Below are positions 47,201 to 59,039 of a DNA stretch of 64,000 bases, piece by piece. The stretch lies in assembly GCA_026724425.1 (NCBI GenBank), contig JAIUCV010000005.1, positions 39,839,784 to 39,903,783 of the forward strand, written 5' to 3'. Position 1 is the first letter of the stretch, and each line of letters starts with the position of its first letter. The translations under genes and the position numbers were made by a program. A model generated the notes under the pieces. It saw nothing but the letters and a program-made list of their open reading frames with translations, did not search any database and was not told the origin of the DNA. The DNA comes from Erythrophleum ivorense (taxonomy: Eukaryota; Streptophyta; Magnoliopsida; Fabales; Fabaceae).

Positions 47201-48472
47201 AACAGAAAGGAGAACAAGACAGGGACCATATAATCATTAGATTTTCATTTCTAATCCAGATTAAATTCGCAAATAAAGTTTACCTTCAATCTTAGCTTTT
47301 TTTTTCCTCAGCTCCTTTTGATTTTCTGTTGTCGTAGCTCCCTGTTGCTCCTCTGCTCTCTTCGCTTCCTCCTCTTTAATCCAGAAACCCTCAAGCCTCT
47401 CGCTCTGGATCTTTTATCCACTTTCCAACTTGAAATCAACCTAGAACCCCATGCCTCTCTTCGTTCTATCCTCTCCTTTAATCTCCCTTCTCTGTTACTC
47501 TCCCCTTTCTTCCGTTTCTAGTTGCTCTCTCTTCTAAAATCAATTTTCTCCAGAACCCCTTCAAACTCCCTCGAAAAATCCCTTTTTCCTCCAATCTCCT
47601 GATCTCCTCTCTTCGTTCTATCCTCTCTTCCCTAATCTAAAAAATTCCTCTCCCTTCTCTGCTTCCTCCCCTAACTCGAAATCTCTCTTCCCTCTTTATT
47701 CGAAAATCCCCTCTTCCTGGTCTGAATCAGGAACCCCTTTTTCGCTTCCTCCCCCTTCCTCGATCCATGTTTTCCATCTCCCTTTCCATTTTTACATTTC
47801 CTCTCCTAGGCCTTCAACGATGAAGGGGACAGGAGAAGAAGGTAAGCTCTTTAGGCATGCTACTGATTCTCTGCCCTAGTGTCTTTGAAACATTGCCAGG
47901 AGTTCTTGCCATTCTCGTGTTTCTCTGAGCAAAATTTCTGGTCTATGCCCCCTTGTCCCGTTCCTGTTTCGTGCTCTCCTTTCTGCTGGTGGCAGGGGAC
48001 GTAACACACTGAAGGTGGCTGGGTCAAAACGCAGGGTTCCTGCATTTTGGTCCTTTCCATTTTCATTTTTTTTATAAAATAGTTCCTGCTTTTTCTTGTG
48101 GTCTTGGAGTTACTGGGCCTGATTTAAGAATGTTGGGCTGTAGGCTTCTTTTGAATTTAGGCTACTTCTCTTTTGATCTTTATTGGTCTATAAGTTTTTT
48201 TTCTTTTTTTTTACTTAATGGGCTTGGGGCAATTGATTTTTTCGGGCTGAGTTGGCCCAGCTTTCCTTTTTTGGAATTTTTTGGTATTCATTCTTTTCCT
48301 TTCTTTTTTCTTTTTTCTTTCTTGATTTTTGATTTTTTTTGATTTTTTTAATTAATTTTAAAATTTTTGTTTTCTATGGCTTTAGGCTCTTTTTTCCTTT
48401 TTTTTTTTTTCATTTTTTCATATTTTGCTATTTTGATTTTTGTTATACCCGAACAAAATACAATATTCACAC
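44249..48472 (+). repeat. Solo LTR of a Tat/Ogre-type Ty3/gypsy element nested in the LARD
   Basis: It begins TGTCACACCCGAAAATGCGA, continues with CGGCGCC, AGAGTCGCTACTAAA and GTGGGGAAGGTGTTAGGCAC then CTCACAACACCC. This is the well-conserved start of plant Tat/Ogre LTRs. Inside are T-rich tracts, three tandem units, and a C/T-rich segment at 47280-47830. The right end is less certain: TGTTATACCCGAAC at 48441 repeats the start motif loosely, and LARD sequence appears to resume after about 48472. No target duplication is clean and no internal coding region is present, so a solo LTR is the best reading. Confidence 0.7.
44849..45620 (+). repeat. Three tandem units inside the Tat-like LTR
   Basis: Units start with GGTGAAAAG at about 44849, 45264 and 45495. 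Each contains an AACAAATAAAA or AGCAAATAAAA phrase, a GTTTTGATTTG- or GTTTTAATTTA-type phrase, and TTTTTCATT-type T-rich spacers of different lengths. The ORFs here, rich in Phe, are products of the T-runs. Confidence 0.7.
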
Positions 48473-51235
48473 CCATTGAGTCGTAAAGTATAGTAATAAA
48501 GGAAGCGAGGAAGAGTTGAGAAACTAGCTATAGAAAAGATGCCTTCGCTTTAGTCATAATTAGATGAGTAAATTGAGCCAGAGAGGTAAACAGATAAGGG
48601 TCCAATAGTTAGTCAGACAAGCTCCCTAATATGAGAATAATACAGGGTTAAGGCACGTGTGTGATTAGAGTACCCAGTAGAGCATAAGCTTTCAGCAAGG
48701 TAAAGTTCAGACAGTAAAAGTATGTATCCTGGATGGGGTTAGTAAAACCCTAAAATAGTATACTGTGCTTCTGGGGATGAGGCTACAGAAGTTAAATAGA
48801 GAGAAAGCCTAGCTCTGATATGAAAGTAGAAATAAGTTGAGATAGACAGTTAGCGCCTTAGTACCCTCAGGGAAGCTCGAGGGAACTAGAGATTGCTTAA
48901 AAAGGCAAGCTTTGTTTTATGTAGAGAAAGAGTGTAAGTCGAGAACGCCATAGAATGAAATTCCTCAGATTATATGAAATAAAATCCTTTTTACCAAAGA
49001 ATGGTCTAGCTAAGAGTAAAGTAAGAGTATGAGCGAAAAAATAGACCCCCTTATATTACAGAGAGTAAATAAGTAGAGGAACCTTGGAAAAATGTAAGTG
49101 CTCTTGAGCATAGAAAAAACCTAAACTGACAACAAAAACAGCTAATAGTAAAATATCCTTTTACCTAAGTAAGAGGATAAGAAAGGTAGAAAGAGAAGAT
49201 ATGACAGTGTTCAAGCCGAAGACATAAATTAAGAATAGATATTAAGTTAATATGATTGAGTACTTGAGAAAGCACATCTATCCTTGGCATAGATACCCTT
49301 CTAGCATGATAGCGCTCAAAGTAAAATAGCCAGGCAATATAGAGAGATCTCGGGATGAAACGAAGGAAGAATCCTAATTTTTCCCGAGCACTCTACGAGA
49401 ATAGGGCAAATAGAGGAAAGTAAGAAAGAAATACTTTAGATTGTTAGGAAACTTGTAATATATTGGCGATAGTGGCTCAAAGCTCAGTCATGAAGCGCCA
49501 GTGTATTAGTATTTAATGTTATGGTTTGCTTGTAATAGAGGCTACATGATATTAGGTCTGGCCAACCTAGTAGTAATGTAGCTTAAGTGCATAGCAAACG
49601 ATGACATCAATTACTAAAGTGTCCCGATAATCGAAAGGTATCCTAGTTAAAGAATAAGATAAATAAAAAAAGAGAGGTAAAGGAATTCCAGTAATATCAG
49701 AATGATTAGAAAAGCATGCAAAAAGGAATTCCTAGTAGATAATGTACACATTCACATAGCATGAGTTTAGTATGTATAACCTGAGTCCCTTATAGTAAAT
49801 GTAAATGAAATGAATAGGGACCAGTGCATAGCCTCTCTCCTGCCAGACATGTTCACCACACTCAAAGTGTGAGATGCCCTAGTACCAAAGCACTTAAAAG
49901 TAGAACACGGGCACATCTAGTAATTACAGAATATGAGAGGAAGATTAGAATGAGTACATGTAAAGTGAGTAAGTCAATAGAATAAGAAAAGAAAGCCCTA
50001 ACAAAAAAGGGTTGAAGTAAGAATCTGAGGATCCCATGGTGGGTGATGAATGAAAATTAAAATCCTCCTGAATATCAGTATGATAAGATCCTAGAGAATT
50101 AGATGATGTAGAACCCACTTCGCATGAAGAGCATGATGTACCTCTGAGTTTAGCCTCAGTTATTATGAACGATAGTTACCGGACTTAGTGAGCATGTATG
50201 TTACTGTCAAATACAGTAATTTTAGGCTTTGATATCTCCTAAAGATGAATCGTAGTCAATCTCAGCATAGCACAACAGGTTGTAGTAAAGATGAGCATAG
50301 TGTATGGGATAAGGAAAGTAAAAAAATTAGCTTTCCAGAGTCAGAGCCAGATGAACCTCTACCTAGTAGACAGGAGCCCTGACTAAGGGATAGAGAGATC
50401 CCTCGCATGCTAGCTTATGTATTTAAAAAAGGATCAGGTGCAGTTTTACATGAGGTAAGTGGTACAGTATATCTCCAGTGAGTAAAATTATGAGAATACC
50501 TAGCATCTCACCAGAGCTCAACAGTAGTTAGTGGTAATCGCTCTTTGGTACTAGTATGAGACACGCATGTTAGGCCTATCAGTATTGAAATGAGAGACTA
50601 TAAAATGCCACTATAAATGAGCAAAGAGAATGAGGAAAATTCTCGGCCTATAGAGACAGAAGTAGTAGTAAATAGAGAAGCGGGGATCATTGAAAGTTGA
50701 AACTCCTCAAAGGAGTTATAATCCCAGTAAGTAATTAAGATATAAGGCCTGTGACAAAAAGAATGTGAATTGCAATCATGAGATGAGCTAGTAAGGAAGA
50801 ACACAGAGACAAGCAGTGGACGATACATGTAAATAAATAAATAGATAAATAGAAACCTCCGATGGCTGTGATGATTAGAAAAGATGATGAGATGTTATGA
50901 GAAGCCATTGAGAGAGGATACGGGAGATGCGATATTTAAATGAGTCTACTGAAAGAAATATTAATCCTTGCGAATAGGTTAACATTAACCGACATGATTA
51001 GTAAGCTCTCCTAGGATAGGCCTCCAGAGTTAGAAATTTCTTTCCTTTATAAAAAGAATTAGCTAGTACATTATAGTAATATAGCTTTCATTAAGAGTTA
51101 GTATAAACATGTTCTAGCTGAGAGAAAATTCAAACGAGCAAAATCGTTGAGAAAAGTGTATAGAATCAGGAAGAAGGGAAAGAAAAGAGTAAGAGGAAAG
51201 TATACCCCAAATTTCAAGGATAAAATTTATTTAAT
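48473..51235 (+). other. Non-coding internal region of the LARD-like element, second part
   Basis: It continues the purine-rich, TAG-rich character of 42766-44248 for 2.8 kb up to the polypurine tract. The only ORFs are short and lack motifs. I see no gag-pol remnant on either strand. Confidence 0.65.
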
Positions 51236-51246
51236 GGGGGAAGAAA
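51236..51246 (+). other. Polypurine tract
   Basis: GGGGGAAGAAA directly before the TGTAATATT start of the 3' LTR, the expected site of plus-strand priming. Confidence 0.75.
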
Positions 51247-52083
51247 TGTAATATTCGGTTCTCTGAAAATGATAGAAACATAACGTATGGTTTCTCCGTC
51301 AATGAATGAAACTCACCAGATACAAAAGGAAGTCCTCCAAAATGATGTAGTTAAGGTCCCAAAAATTTTGTGAAGTATTTTAGACTTCTAAAAATGAGAA
51401 TCCCAGGCTCAGACAGAAAAAAAAACGGAGCTAGAATGAAAAAATAATTTCTTACGAAAAACTTACAAAATGCAATGGCATTTTCGTAATTTTGAGAAAA
51501 TTTTGGAATTTACACAGGAGGGCTTTTTAAATAAAATTTTTGAGTTTTCGAAGGTTCCTAGAGGCCTTGGAAACCATGGGAAGGCCCGGGACAATTAAAG
51601 CCCCTTCGGTGAATATTTTCCAACATCAGTGTGCCCAAACTTTAACGGATTAGTTCGGAAAGGTTTTAGCTCCGATTTGAGTGATTCCAAAGGCATTTTA
51701 CTAAATTAGCAATCTAAATTTCATAATGGAGAAGACAATTCTCAAAAAGGAGCTAAAATGATGAAGAAACAAAAATACCAAGAACGAAGGGACAGAAATA
51801 GGGCAAAAGCTTGCTGAAAAAATGTGTTTATTTCATGCTTCCCTTTGAGTTTCTTGAGATGTAGACTACTTTTGATGATTCAGATGAGTTGTATCCATGT
51901 AATTAAATATGGAAATGTGTTGTATGAACTCACATAATCCACGTGATACTGAATAGAATTTTTATATGCGACGCAACGCAAAGAAATGTATTATTTTAAT
52001 GGATTTTTCTTACTTCCCCTCATGGAATGTATCATATGAACATGCAAATGTGATAGAAATGAGCTAGAAATTATGGTATTACA
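51247..52083 (+). repeat. 3' LTR of the LARD-like element, internally deleted (837 bp)
   Basis: It starts TGTAATATTCGGTTCTCTG and ends GGTATTACA. Compared with the 5' LTR it lacks the 2.9 kb between about 39610 and 42480; the junction is near 51800. It is followed by TTTATTGGTATCAGAAC (52084-52100), a primer-binding site that normally follows a 5' LTR. Confidence 0.8.
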
Positions 52084-52088
52084 TTTAT

Positions 52089-52100
52089 TGGTATCAGAAC
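52089..52100 (+). other. Second primer-binding-like site after the 3' LTR
   Basis: TGGTATCAGAAC, close to the initiator tRNA-Met complement TGGTATCAGAGC. Its place after a PPT-linked LTR suggests that a tandem element once continued here. Confidence 0.6.
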
Positions 52101-52125
52101 TAGGCTTTCTCTCTATTTAACTTCA

Positions 52126-55100
52126 TTTCTCCTTCATTTTAGCTCCTTTTTTAGAATCGTCTTTTTCATTATGAAATTTAGATTCTCAATTTAATAAAAT
52201 ACCTTTGGAATCACTCAAATCGGAGATAAAATCTTTCTAAATGAATCCGTTAAAGTTTGGGATAAATGTAACACCATAATTTTTTAGCTCATTTCTATCA
52301 CCTTTGCATGCTCATATGATACATTCCATGAGGGAAGTAAGAAAATCCATTAAAATAATACATTTCTTTACATTGTGTCGTATATAAAAATTTCATTTAG
52401 TGTTATGTGGATCATGTGAGCTCATACAACACATTCTCACATTTAATTATAGGGATACAACTCATTTAACTCATCATAGGTGGCCTACATCTCAAGAAAC
52501 TCGAAGGGAAGCTCAAAATGCGCATACATAATTTTGGCAAGATTTTTCCACATTTCTACCACAACTTTGAAAAATCATAACCCATTTTATAAAAATTAAA
52601 ATCATGCATTATTGGTTATTCTGGAAAGATAAAGATGTCTATTTCATAATAAAAATATGTCCAGATCAGAACATCCATACAGAGGATGTTTGACATTTGA
52701 AAAGGTCCAGATGTCAAATTGTCCACTGATACTGTCATAGATTTCTGCAGCAAATTTCAAAAATATCTAATTAATTCCACAAAAAATACAATCCAAAGTT
52801 GTGGATGTTAGCTAGAGGAAAAAAATAACTCCATACTGGTTCAGGCACACCCAAATCTCGAAATCTAATCAAACAGTAACTGAGATCGGGTGAAGTTTCT
52901 GATACTGGACAGATTCTTTGAAAATTCATATCTCCCACTCTAGACATCCAAATAAGGTGATTCTAGTTGGCACGAGTCAATGGGAATGTCTAGTTTCTTT
53001 GTATAAAATTTTGTGGCAATTGGATATCATTTGGGCATTGTGTGATAGATTTCATTTTCGGACCAGTATGAACAGTGACATGACCAAAATCAAAAAATTT
53101 TCCAAATTTAAAAATTCATCAAATATTCTGTAAAACCTCCAAAAATTATGTTCTTTAGCTTTTCAAAAAGCTCTCTACAAGATCTAATTGCATGCCAAGT
53201 TTTAGATCAAGAAGAGCTCATTTGGATAAAAAGTGATATAAGGTTCCATTATGGTAAAATTTGACTTTATATAGGATACCAAAATATCCAAATGGCCTTC
53301 CTTGGGGTTTGGCACCCTTTGGGCAAGTCTTAAAATATAATTAAGACTTGTGTGAGCTGCCCAAATGGTTCCAAACTCCATGCCTATCATTTTGGCTATT
53401 CCACATGTAATTATACATATTCATATCAAACTTTCAAGAAGCATATCTTAGTATTACATACTCAATTTACATTCTAGCATTTACATATCATATCATTTCA
53501 TTTATACATCACATATTATCATAATTACACATGTTCATAACTTCATAAGTAATATAAAATCATAGATGACAACATTTGCCACCTTGATAGCCTTAAAGAA
53601 GCAAATTTCATGCACTTCAATGTCATGCTCTAATCTCTCAAGTGGATGACTTTCTTCTTTTTTCTCTCTTGATCCGTCTAGCATATTAGAACATTGGAAA
53701 GGAAGGGATAAGATTCAAAAAATCTCAATAGCTCATCTCCCATTCAATCATACATAATGGATGCAAACAAGTCTCATAAATGCATGTATGATCATGTTAA
53801 CATGTGCAAATATTTAAGAGGTATTTTCATCATTTGAGAAAGTTATACATGGCATACAAAGGCTTGCCAAACAAGTGGATTAGCCTCATCCATTTACTTA
53901 TAGATTTTGGATTTGCCTTATCAATTCTTTAAGAGATTCTTGGACTCAACCATGCTTTTGAGAGCCCACCTTGCTTTTGGGAGACCCTTTGCTTTGTCTC
54001 AACCAATCTTAAGGATTTTTGGCTCATCCTCATCATGACTAAGGGTTCTTGGCCTCACCACACTTAAGCAAACCCAAGTACATATAAAAAATATCATATA
54101 AGAGCATATTGTAACATCATGACACCATAGAATTAAAGTCATGCTAGAACACTTTTCATGGTTTAAAAATACACATACATACATTTAAGACAAGCTAAGC
54201 ACACATCTATACATGAGAGAAGGTAAAGAGAGTTACCTTATACACAATTACATACTTTTTCCTTTGAATCTAAGCTCCCCTTTTCTGCCACACACACACA
54301 AAAGTGTGGGAAAATTTTCTCTTGGCCTAAACACAATTTATGGAAGCTAATTAGGTTCATGGAATTAATTCTAAGGACACACAACTTGCTTAAACTCTTG
54401 CTTGACTCATTGACCCTTTATATTTCCAAGAAAGCACCTAATGAAGCAACACTCATCAAATAAATTCTAAACTCTATTCTTTCCTTTCAAATATGATTTT
54501 TGACTCCTTTTAAACCTCTTGGAGTCATCACACAATTAAAATAAAAAGCCTAACTATATATTGCTTCTTTAGGTCATTTTATGGAACATAAAGCACCAAA
54601 TCACTTTCTATAGCTTCTAAATTTTTTCCAAGGCCTCCCCTCATTTTCATTCATCATATATGACTCAAAAATGGGTTTGAAAAAATTTAAAACTCTCCTT
54701 AGGTGTCTCATCCCCTTTAGGTCGAGCCTATGTCTCCTTTTAGCCTCCATAGAGTTTGCTTTATTTTCTACATGGAAGATGCATATGGGGAGACTCCTAG
54801 GGATCTTAAGAACTCATTTAAACATTCATTTAGGCCTAGGAATAATTATATCAAATCATATTTTCAAGAGAACCCATGAAACCCTAGGTTTGTTACATTG
54901 AGAATCCATGGCTTTTTCTTGAATTTCTTTACATATTCTTACTCTCCTCCCTTAAATTCATGGAATTCACCCTTGGTTCCTGTCAAAATTTCAACCCTCT
55001 AGCCTCTACATACATGGGGAAAAATATGGAGAAGAAGGGGGGAGGAGTAGCTACCATGGGATGCAAGATTTACCTTGTTTTCTTACTTTTTCTCACTTAA

Positions 55101-57176
55101 ATTTTGTGTTCTTTGAGCTTCCCTCTTCAAATCTAAATTTTTCCCTCAATTTCTCCTTTAAAACAGATCCATATACTTCATTATAATCATAGGAAATAAA
55201 GGAGAATGAAAGAGAAGAGGTTTGGAAGAAAAAGAGTATGAAAAACTACTAAATTTTTATACCTTAAGCCTTTGATTTCTCCTCCTCTTTGCCTTCCTCT
55301 TGTGTGCCACTCTTCTAGAGTTTTCCTCTAGTTTTGGGCAGAACTTGGTCGTGCAACATAAAGGGAGAAGAAGGGCGCATCATATATATATATATATATA
55401 TGTGGGAGGAAGTTACACTTTTCAAAAATTCCTATTTTGCCCTTCGTTCTGCATATTGTTACCTTTATATGCTCATATGATACAGTATACCTCCAGTGAG
55501 CCATATGATATAGAGAAAATTATGGTGTTACATCCCTCATGGAATCTATCACCTAAAATGATGCCCAATTATTACAAAATTTTATACAGAGAAACTAGAC
55601 ATTCCCATTGACTCGTGCCAATTGAAAACACCTTATTTGGATGTCTAGAGAGGGGGATATGAATTTTCAAAGAATCTGTCCAGTATCAGGAACTTTATCC
55701 AACCTCAGTTACTATTTGATTGGATTTTCTAGCTCATTTCTATCACCTTTTCATGCTCATATGATACATTCCATGAGAGAAGTAAGAAAATTTATTAAAA
55801 TAATATATTTCTTTGACTTGCGTCGTGTATAAAAATTTCATTTGGTGTCATGTGAATCGTGTGAACTCATACAACACATTCTCACATTTAATTATAGGGA
55901 TACAACTCATTTGACTCATCATAGGTGGCTTACATCTCAAGAAACTCGAAGGGAAGCTCAAAATGTACATACATAATTTCGGCCATATTTTTCCACTTTT
56001 CTGACACAACTTTGGAAAATCATAACTAATTCTAGAAAAATCAAAATTATGCATTCTTGGCCATTCTAGAAAGCTAAAGATGTTTACTTAATAGTAAAAA
56101 TATTTCTAGACTAGACATCCATCACAAAAGATGTTTGACATTCGAAAAGATCTAAAGGTCAAATTGTCCACTGGTGCTATCACAGATTTCTATAGTAAAC
56201 TTCAAAAATATCCAATTAATTCCAAAAAAATATAATCTATGCAAATGATACTAATATGGAAAGATACAGATGTTAGCTAGAGGGAAAAAATAACTCTAGA
56301 CCGGCTTAGACACCCAAACCTCAAAATCCAATCAAACAGTAACTAAGGTTGGGTGAAGTTCTTGATACTAGACAGATTCTTTGAAAATTTATATCTCCCT
56401 CTATAGACATTCAAATGACGTGATTCTAGTTAATACGAGTCACTGGGAATGTCTAGTTTCTTTGTATAAATTTTGTGACAATTGGACATCATTTGGGCCC
56501 TGTGTGACAGATTTTATTTTCAGACCAGTATAAACAGTGACATGACTAAAACTAGAAAATTTGCCAACTTTAAAAATTCATCAAATATTCTGTAGACTTC
56601 TAAAAATTATGTTCTTTAACTTCCAAAAAAGCTCTCAACAAGCTCTATTGGCATGTCCAGTTTCAAATCAAGAAGAGCTCATTTGGACAAAAAGTGATAA
56701 GAGTTCCATTATGGTCAAATTTGTCTCCATATAGGATATCAAAATGTCCAAATGGCCTCCTTCCTTGGGTTTTGGCACCCCTTGGGCAAATCTAAAAGCA
56801 TAATTAAGACTTATGCGAGTTAATTAAATGGTCCCAAACTCCATGCCTCTCATTTTGGCTATGCCACATGCAATTATACATATTCACATCAAACTTTCAA
56901 GAAGCATATCTTAGCATTACATACTCAATTTACATTCTATCATTCACATATCATATCCTTTCATTTATACATCACATATTATCATAATTACACATGTTCG
57001 TAACTTCATAAGTCATATATAATCATAGATGACAACATTTACCACCTTGATAGCCTTAAAGAAGCAAAGTTTATGCACTTCAATGTCATGCTCTTATCTC
57101 TCAAGTGGATGGCTTTCTTCTTCTTGCTCTCTTGATCCACCTAGCATATTAGAATATTGGAAAAGAGGAAGTAAAG
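52126..57176 (-). repeat. Rearranged inverted copies of the same LTR
   Basis: Segments in order: 52126-52262 is the complement of about 39415-39565; 52266-55440 is the complement of 42746 back to about 39590; 55445-55550 is a mosaic that includes a short internal-region phrase (ACAGTATACCTCCAGTGAG, compare 50462); 55553-55735 is direct orientation (compare 41950-42145); 55736-57176 is the complement of about 42730 back to 41310. Small ORFs here are translations of the LTR (for example 54671-54901 equals 40104-40334 read on the other strand). After 57176 the MULE PMD gene resumes. Confidence 0.8.
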
Positions 57177-58930
57177 AATGAGTATAATTTTTTTTGCTAA
57201 GTGCATTGAGGATGTTAGTACAATTAGTGACCACAGCGAGACCAAACGGTGAAGGGTTATCCATGGCAAGTAGTCATAATTGGTCAACTATATCAGCCTA
57301 TTGAAAAAAAAGAGTCGAGAATCATATATTTAATATGTATAGGGAAAATGAAGTAAAATAACTGTGACAGGTCATTAAAAATTATCACAAAACCCTAATC
57401 ATCACTAATAGGGTGGATCCACCAACGAGTAACCCTCCAATACCATCTTATGTATTCTAAAGAGCGATTCAGGGGCTCTACTAACATTGGCGTCAGTGAC
57501 AAAGTATCTTGCCAACTCCCCCATGCAATCACGAAATTCTCATACTCTTTTTACAAGTCCAAGTGATTCTTGCCTTTTAACGTGAGTGTATAGATCTCTT
57601 CTAAATCATAAAGAATACGAGGTATAAGCTGTATCCTACTAAACTGGCGGAGCAGGTGATCAACATGATACCATTCCACAATGTGAAAGCAAATAAGGGC
57701 ATATATTTTAGCCATATATTTGAGGAGACTAGACAATAGTTAGGTATTAACTGGAGTACATGATCTGCATCATATGGACGCCATATAATCTGCGAATAAC
57801 GAATTAAACTATATAAGGATGCGATATGATATAGATAACTATGCAATAATAGTGGGAGTGTCTCAAACCTCATCAGCTCTTATCTGATCCAATAATACTC
57901 TATAATGTTGTATTGTTAATTTTCTCAAATGAGGATGCTGGCATACCCACCTCCACTTATAAGTTGTATGAGGAAATGATGTTAATTATGATTTATATAA
58001 GCAACGTGAATCATACAATAAGCATGCATCTTAAAATTAGTTCTATACTTGTAAGTAGAGAGAGCACATCATATACATTAAGGTGAAGATCTGAAGGTGG
58101 GGGCCTCTCATGTGCTAGCTTAGAAAATTGGTTCAGGCCCACAAGTGAAGCAATATTAAGCAGCCACCAATGTTAACCTCTTTGTAATCAGTGGCATTAC
58201 ACAGTTCTCTGTATATGTATGCTAACATTGCAGAGCCTCAACTGAACTGGCCTGCTAGGTGAAAGTCCTGAAGGAAGGTTAGGTACATAAAGGAAACTCT
58301 ATGTACAAACTTATTTGGCATGAGGACTCCACCTATTAGATGTAATATGTATGTACGAGTGAATTGTTGTATTTCATTCTCATCCACATTCTCTGGAAGT
58401 ATCTCAAAATGATTGGCAAGTTAAGTAATGCTCAATTTCTGTCCATCAAATTCCTTGTCCAGTGGCTCAACCCTAAGAAGAATATCACAAATGCTTTGCC
58501 AATTGAAATTTAGTGAACTAATGACAAGGTAACTTGCTACCAGAAGACCTAACTACATTGCCACATCTTGTAGTGTAACGGTACACTGGCCTTGGGTGGT
58601 ACGAAATATATGTGTGTTTTATCGCTACCGTTCGATGAGTGTTAAAACAAGCGAAGCATTAAAGTCGAGAGCTGCAAGTTGGGACACCCGGTAGAAATCA
58701 GCGGCTTTAAAATGTGACATTATAGTTGGTAGGGAAGACTCTAATCATGGACCATGGGCAACTCTGCTTAGTCAAAAAATACAATCTGGCTGTTAGAGGG
58801 AAAAAAGTGTTAACCTCTATAAATGATGTAATAATGACATGTTAAAATTTTGATCTCTACATTACATAAAAAACGTATCTTGTTAAGTCACACAGCCTGA
58901 GAGATATGCCTAATTTGAAGGTACAACAAT
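57177..58930 (-). pseudogene. Plant mobile domain (PMD) core of the MULE, frameshifted
   Basis: Reading from 58930 downward: MSHFKAADFYRVSQLAALDF; then HIFRTTQGQCTVTLQDVA, matching the PMD signature THTFhlpxGExTiTLqDVa; then GLLVASYLV (family LGLpvdG); then GGCLILLHLWA (family gG...LLQlWawe); then IWRPYD (about 57770), LIPNYCLVSSNIWLKYMPLFAF and, one frame over, HIVEWYHVDHLLRQFSRIQLIP (about 57640-57690), which match the RWxPY-D and FxiVExHxPdRVlRQFG blocks; WGSWQDTL comes last. At least one frameshift and several stops break it. PMD proteins also occur as host MAIN/MAIL genes, but the MULE context argues for a transposon copy. Confidence 0.85.
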
Positions 58931-59039
58931 GACTCGTCCTCTGAATTTAGATGGACAACATGTCTTGGTCCAAACATAATACTGGCTTGCAAAAGCCATA
59001 CAACATAATATTCTATCAGTACATTTCAAAATACATTGC

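Larger units (their letters stand above)
39019..52083 (+). mobile_element. LTR retrotransposon without coding capacity (LARD-like)
   Basis: The 5' LTR (39019-42746) begins TGTAATAT and ends GTTACA. It is followed by a primer-binding site resembling initiator tRNA-Met (42754-42765). The internal region runs to a polypurine tract (51236-51246), then the 3' LTR (51247-52083), which starts TGTAATATTCGG and is shortened by a 2.9-kb internal deletion. Subtracting the nested Tat-like LTR, the internal region is about 4.3 kb. I find no gag, protease, RT, RNase H or integrase motif in it, and stops occur at high density. Long LTRs plus a non-coding interior fit the LARD class. The LTR termini and PBS resemble those of Ty3/gypsy chromoviruses, which may have served as helper. 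Confidence 0.8.

Noticed and set aside
39014..57176. CAAAG before the 5' LTR and TAAAG at the right border read as a 5-bp target duplication
   Set aside because: One base differs, and the right border is not an LTR terminus but the broken end of an inverted LTR fragment, so the match is likely chance.
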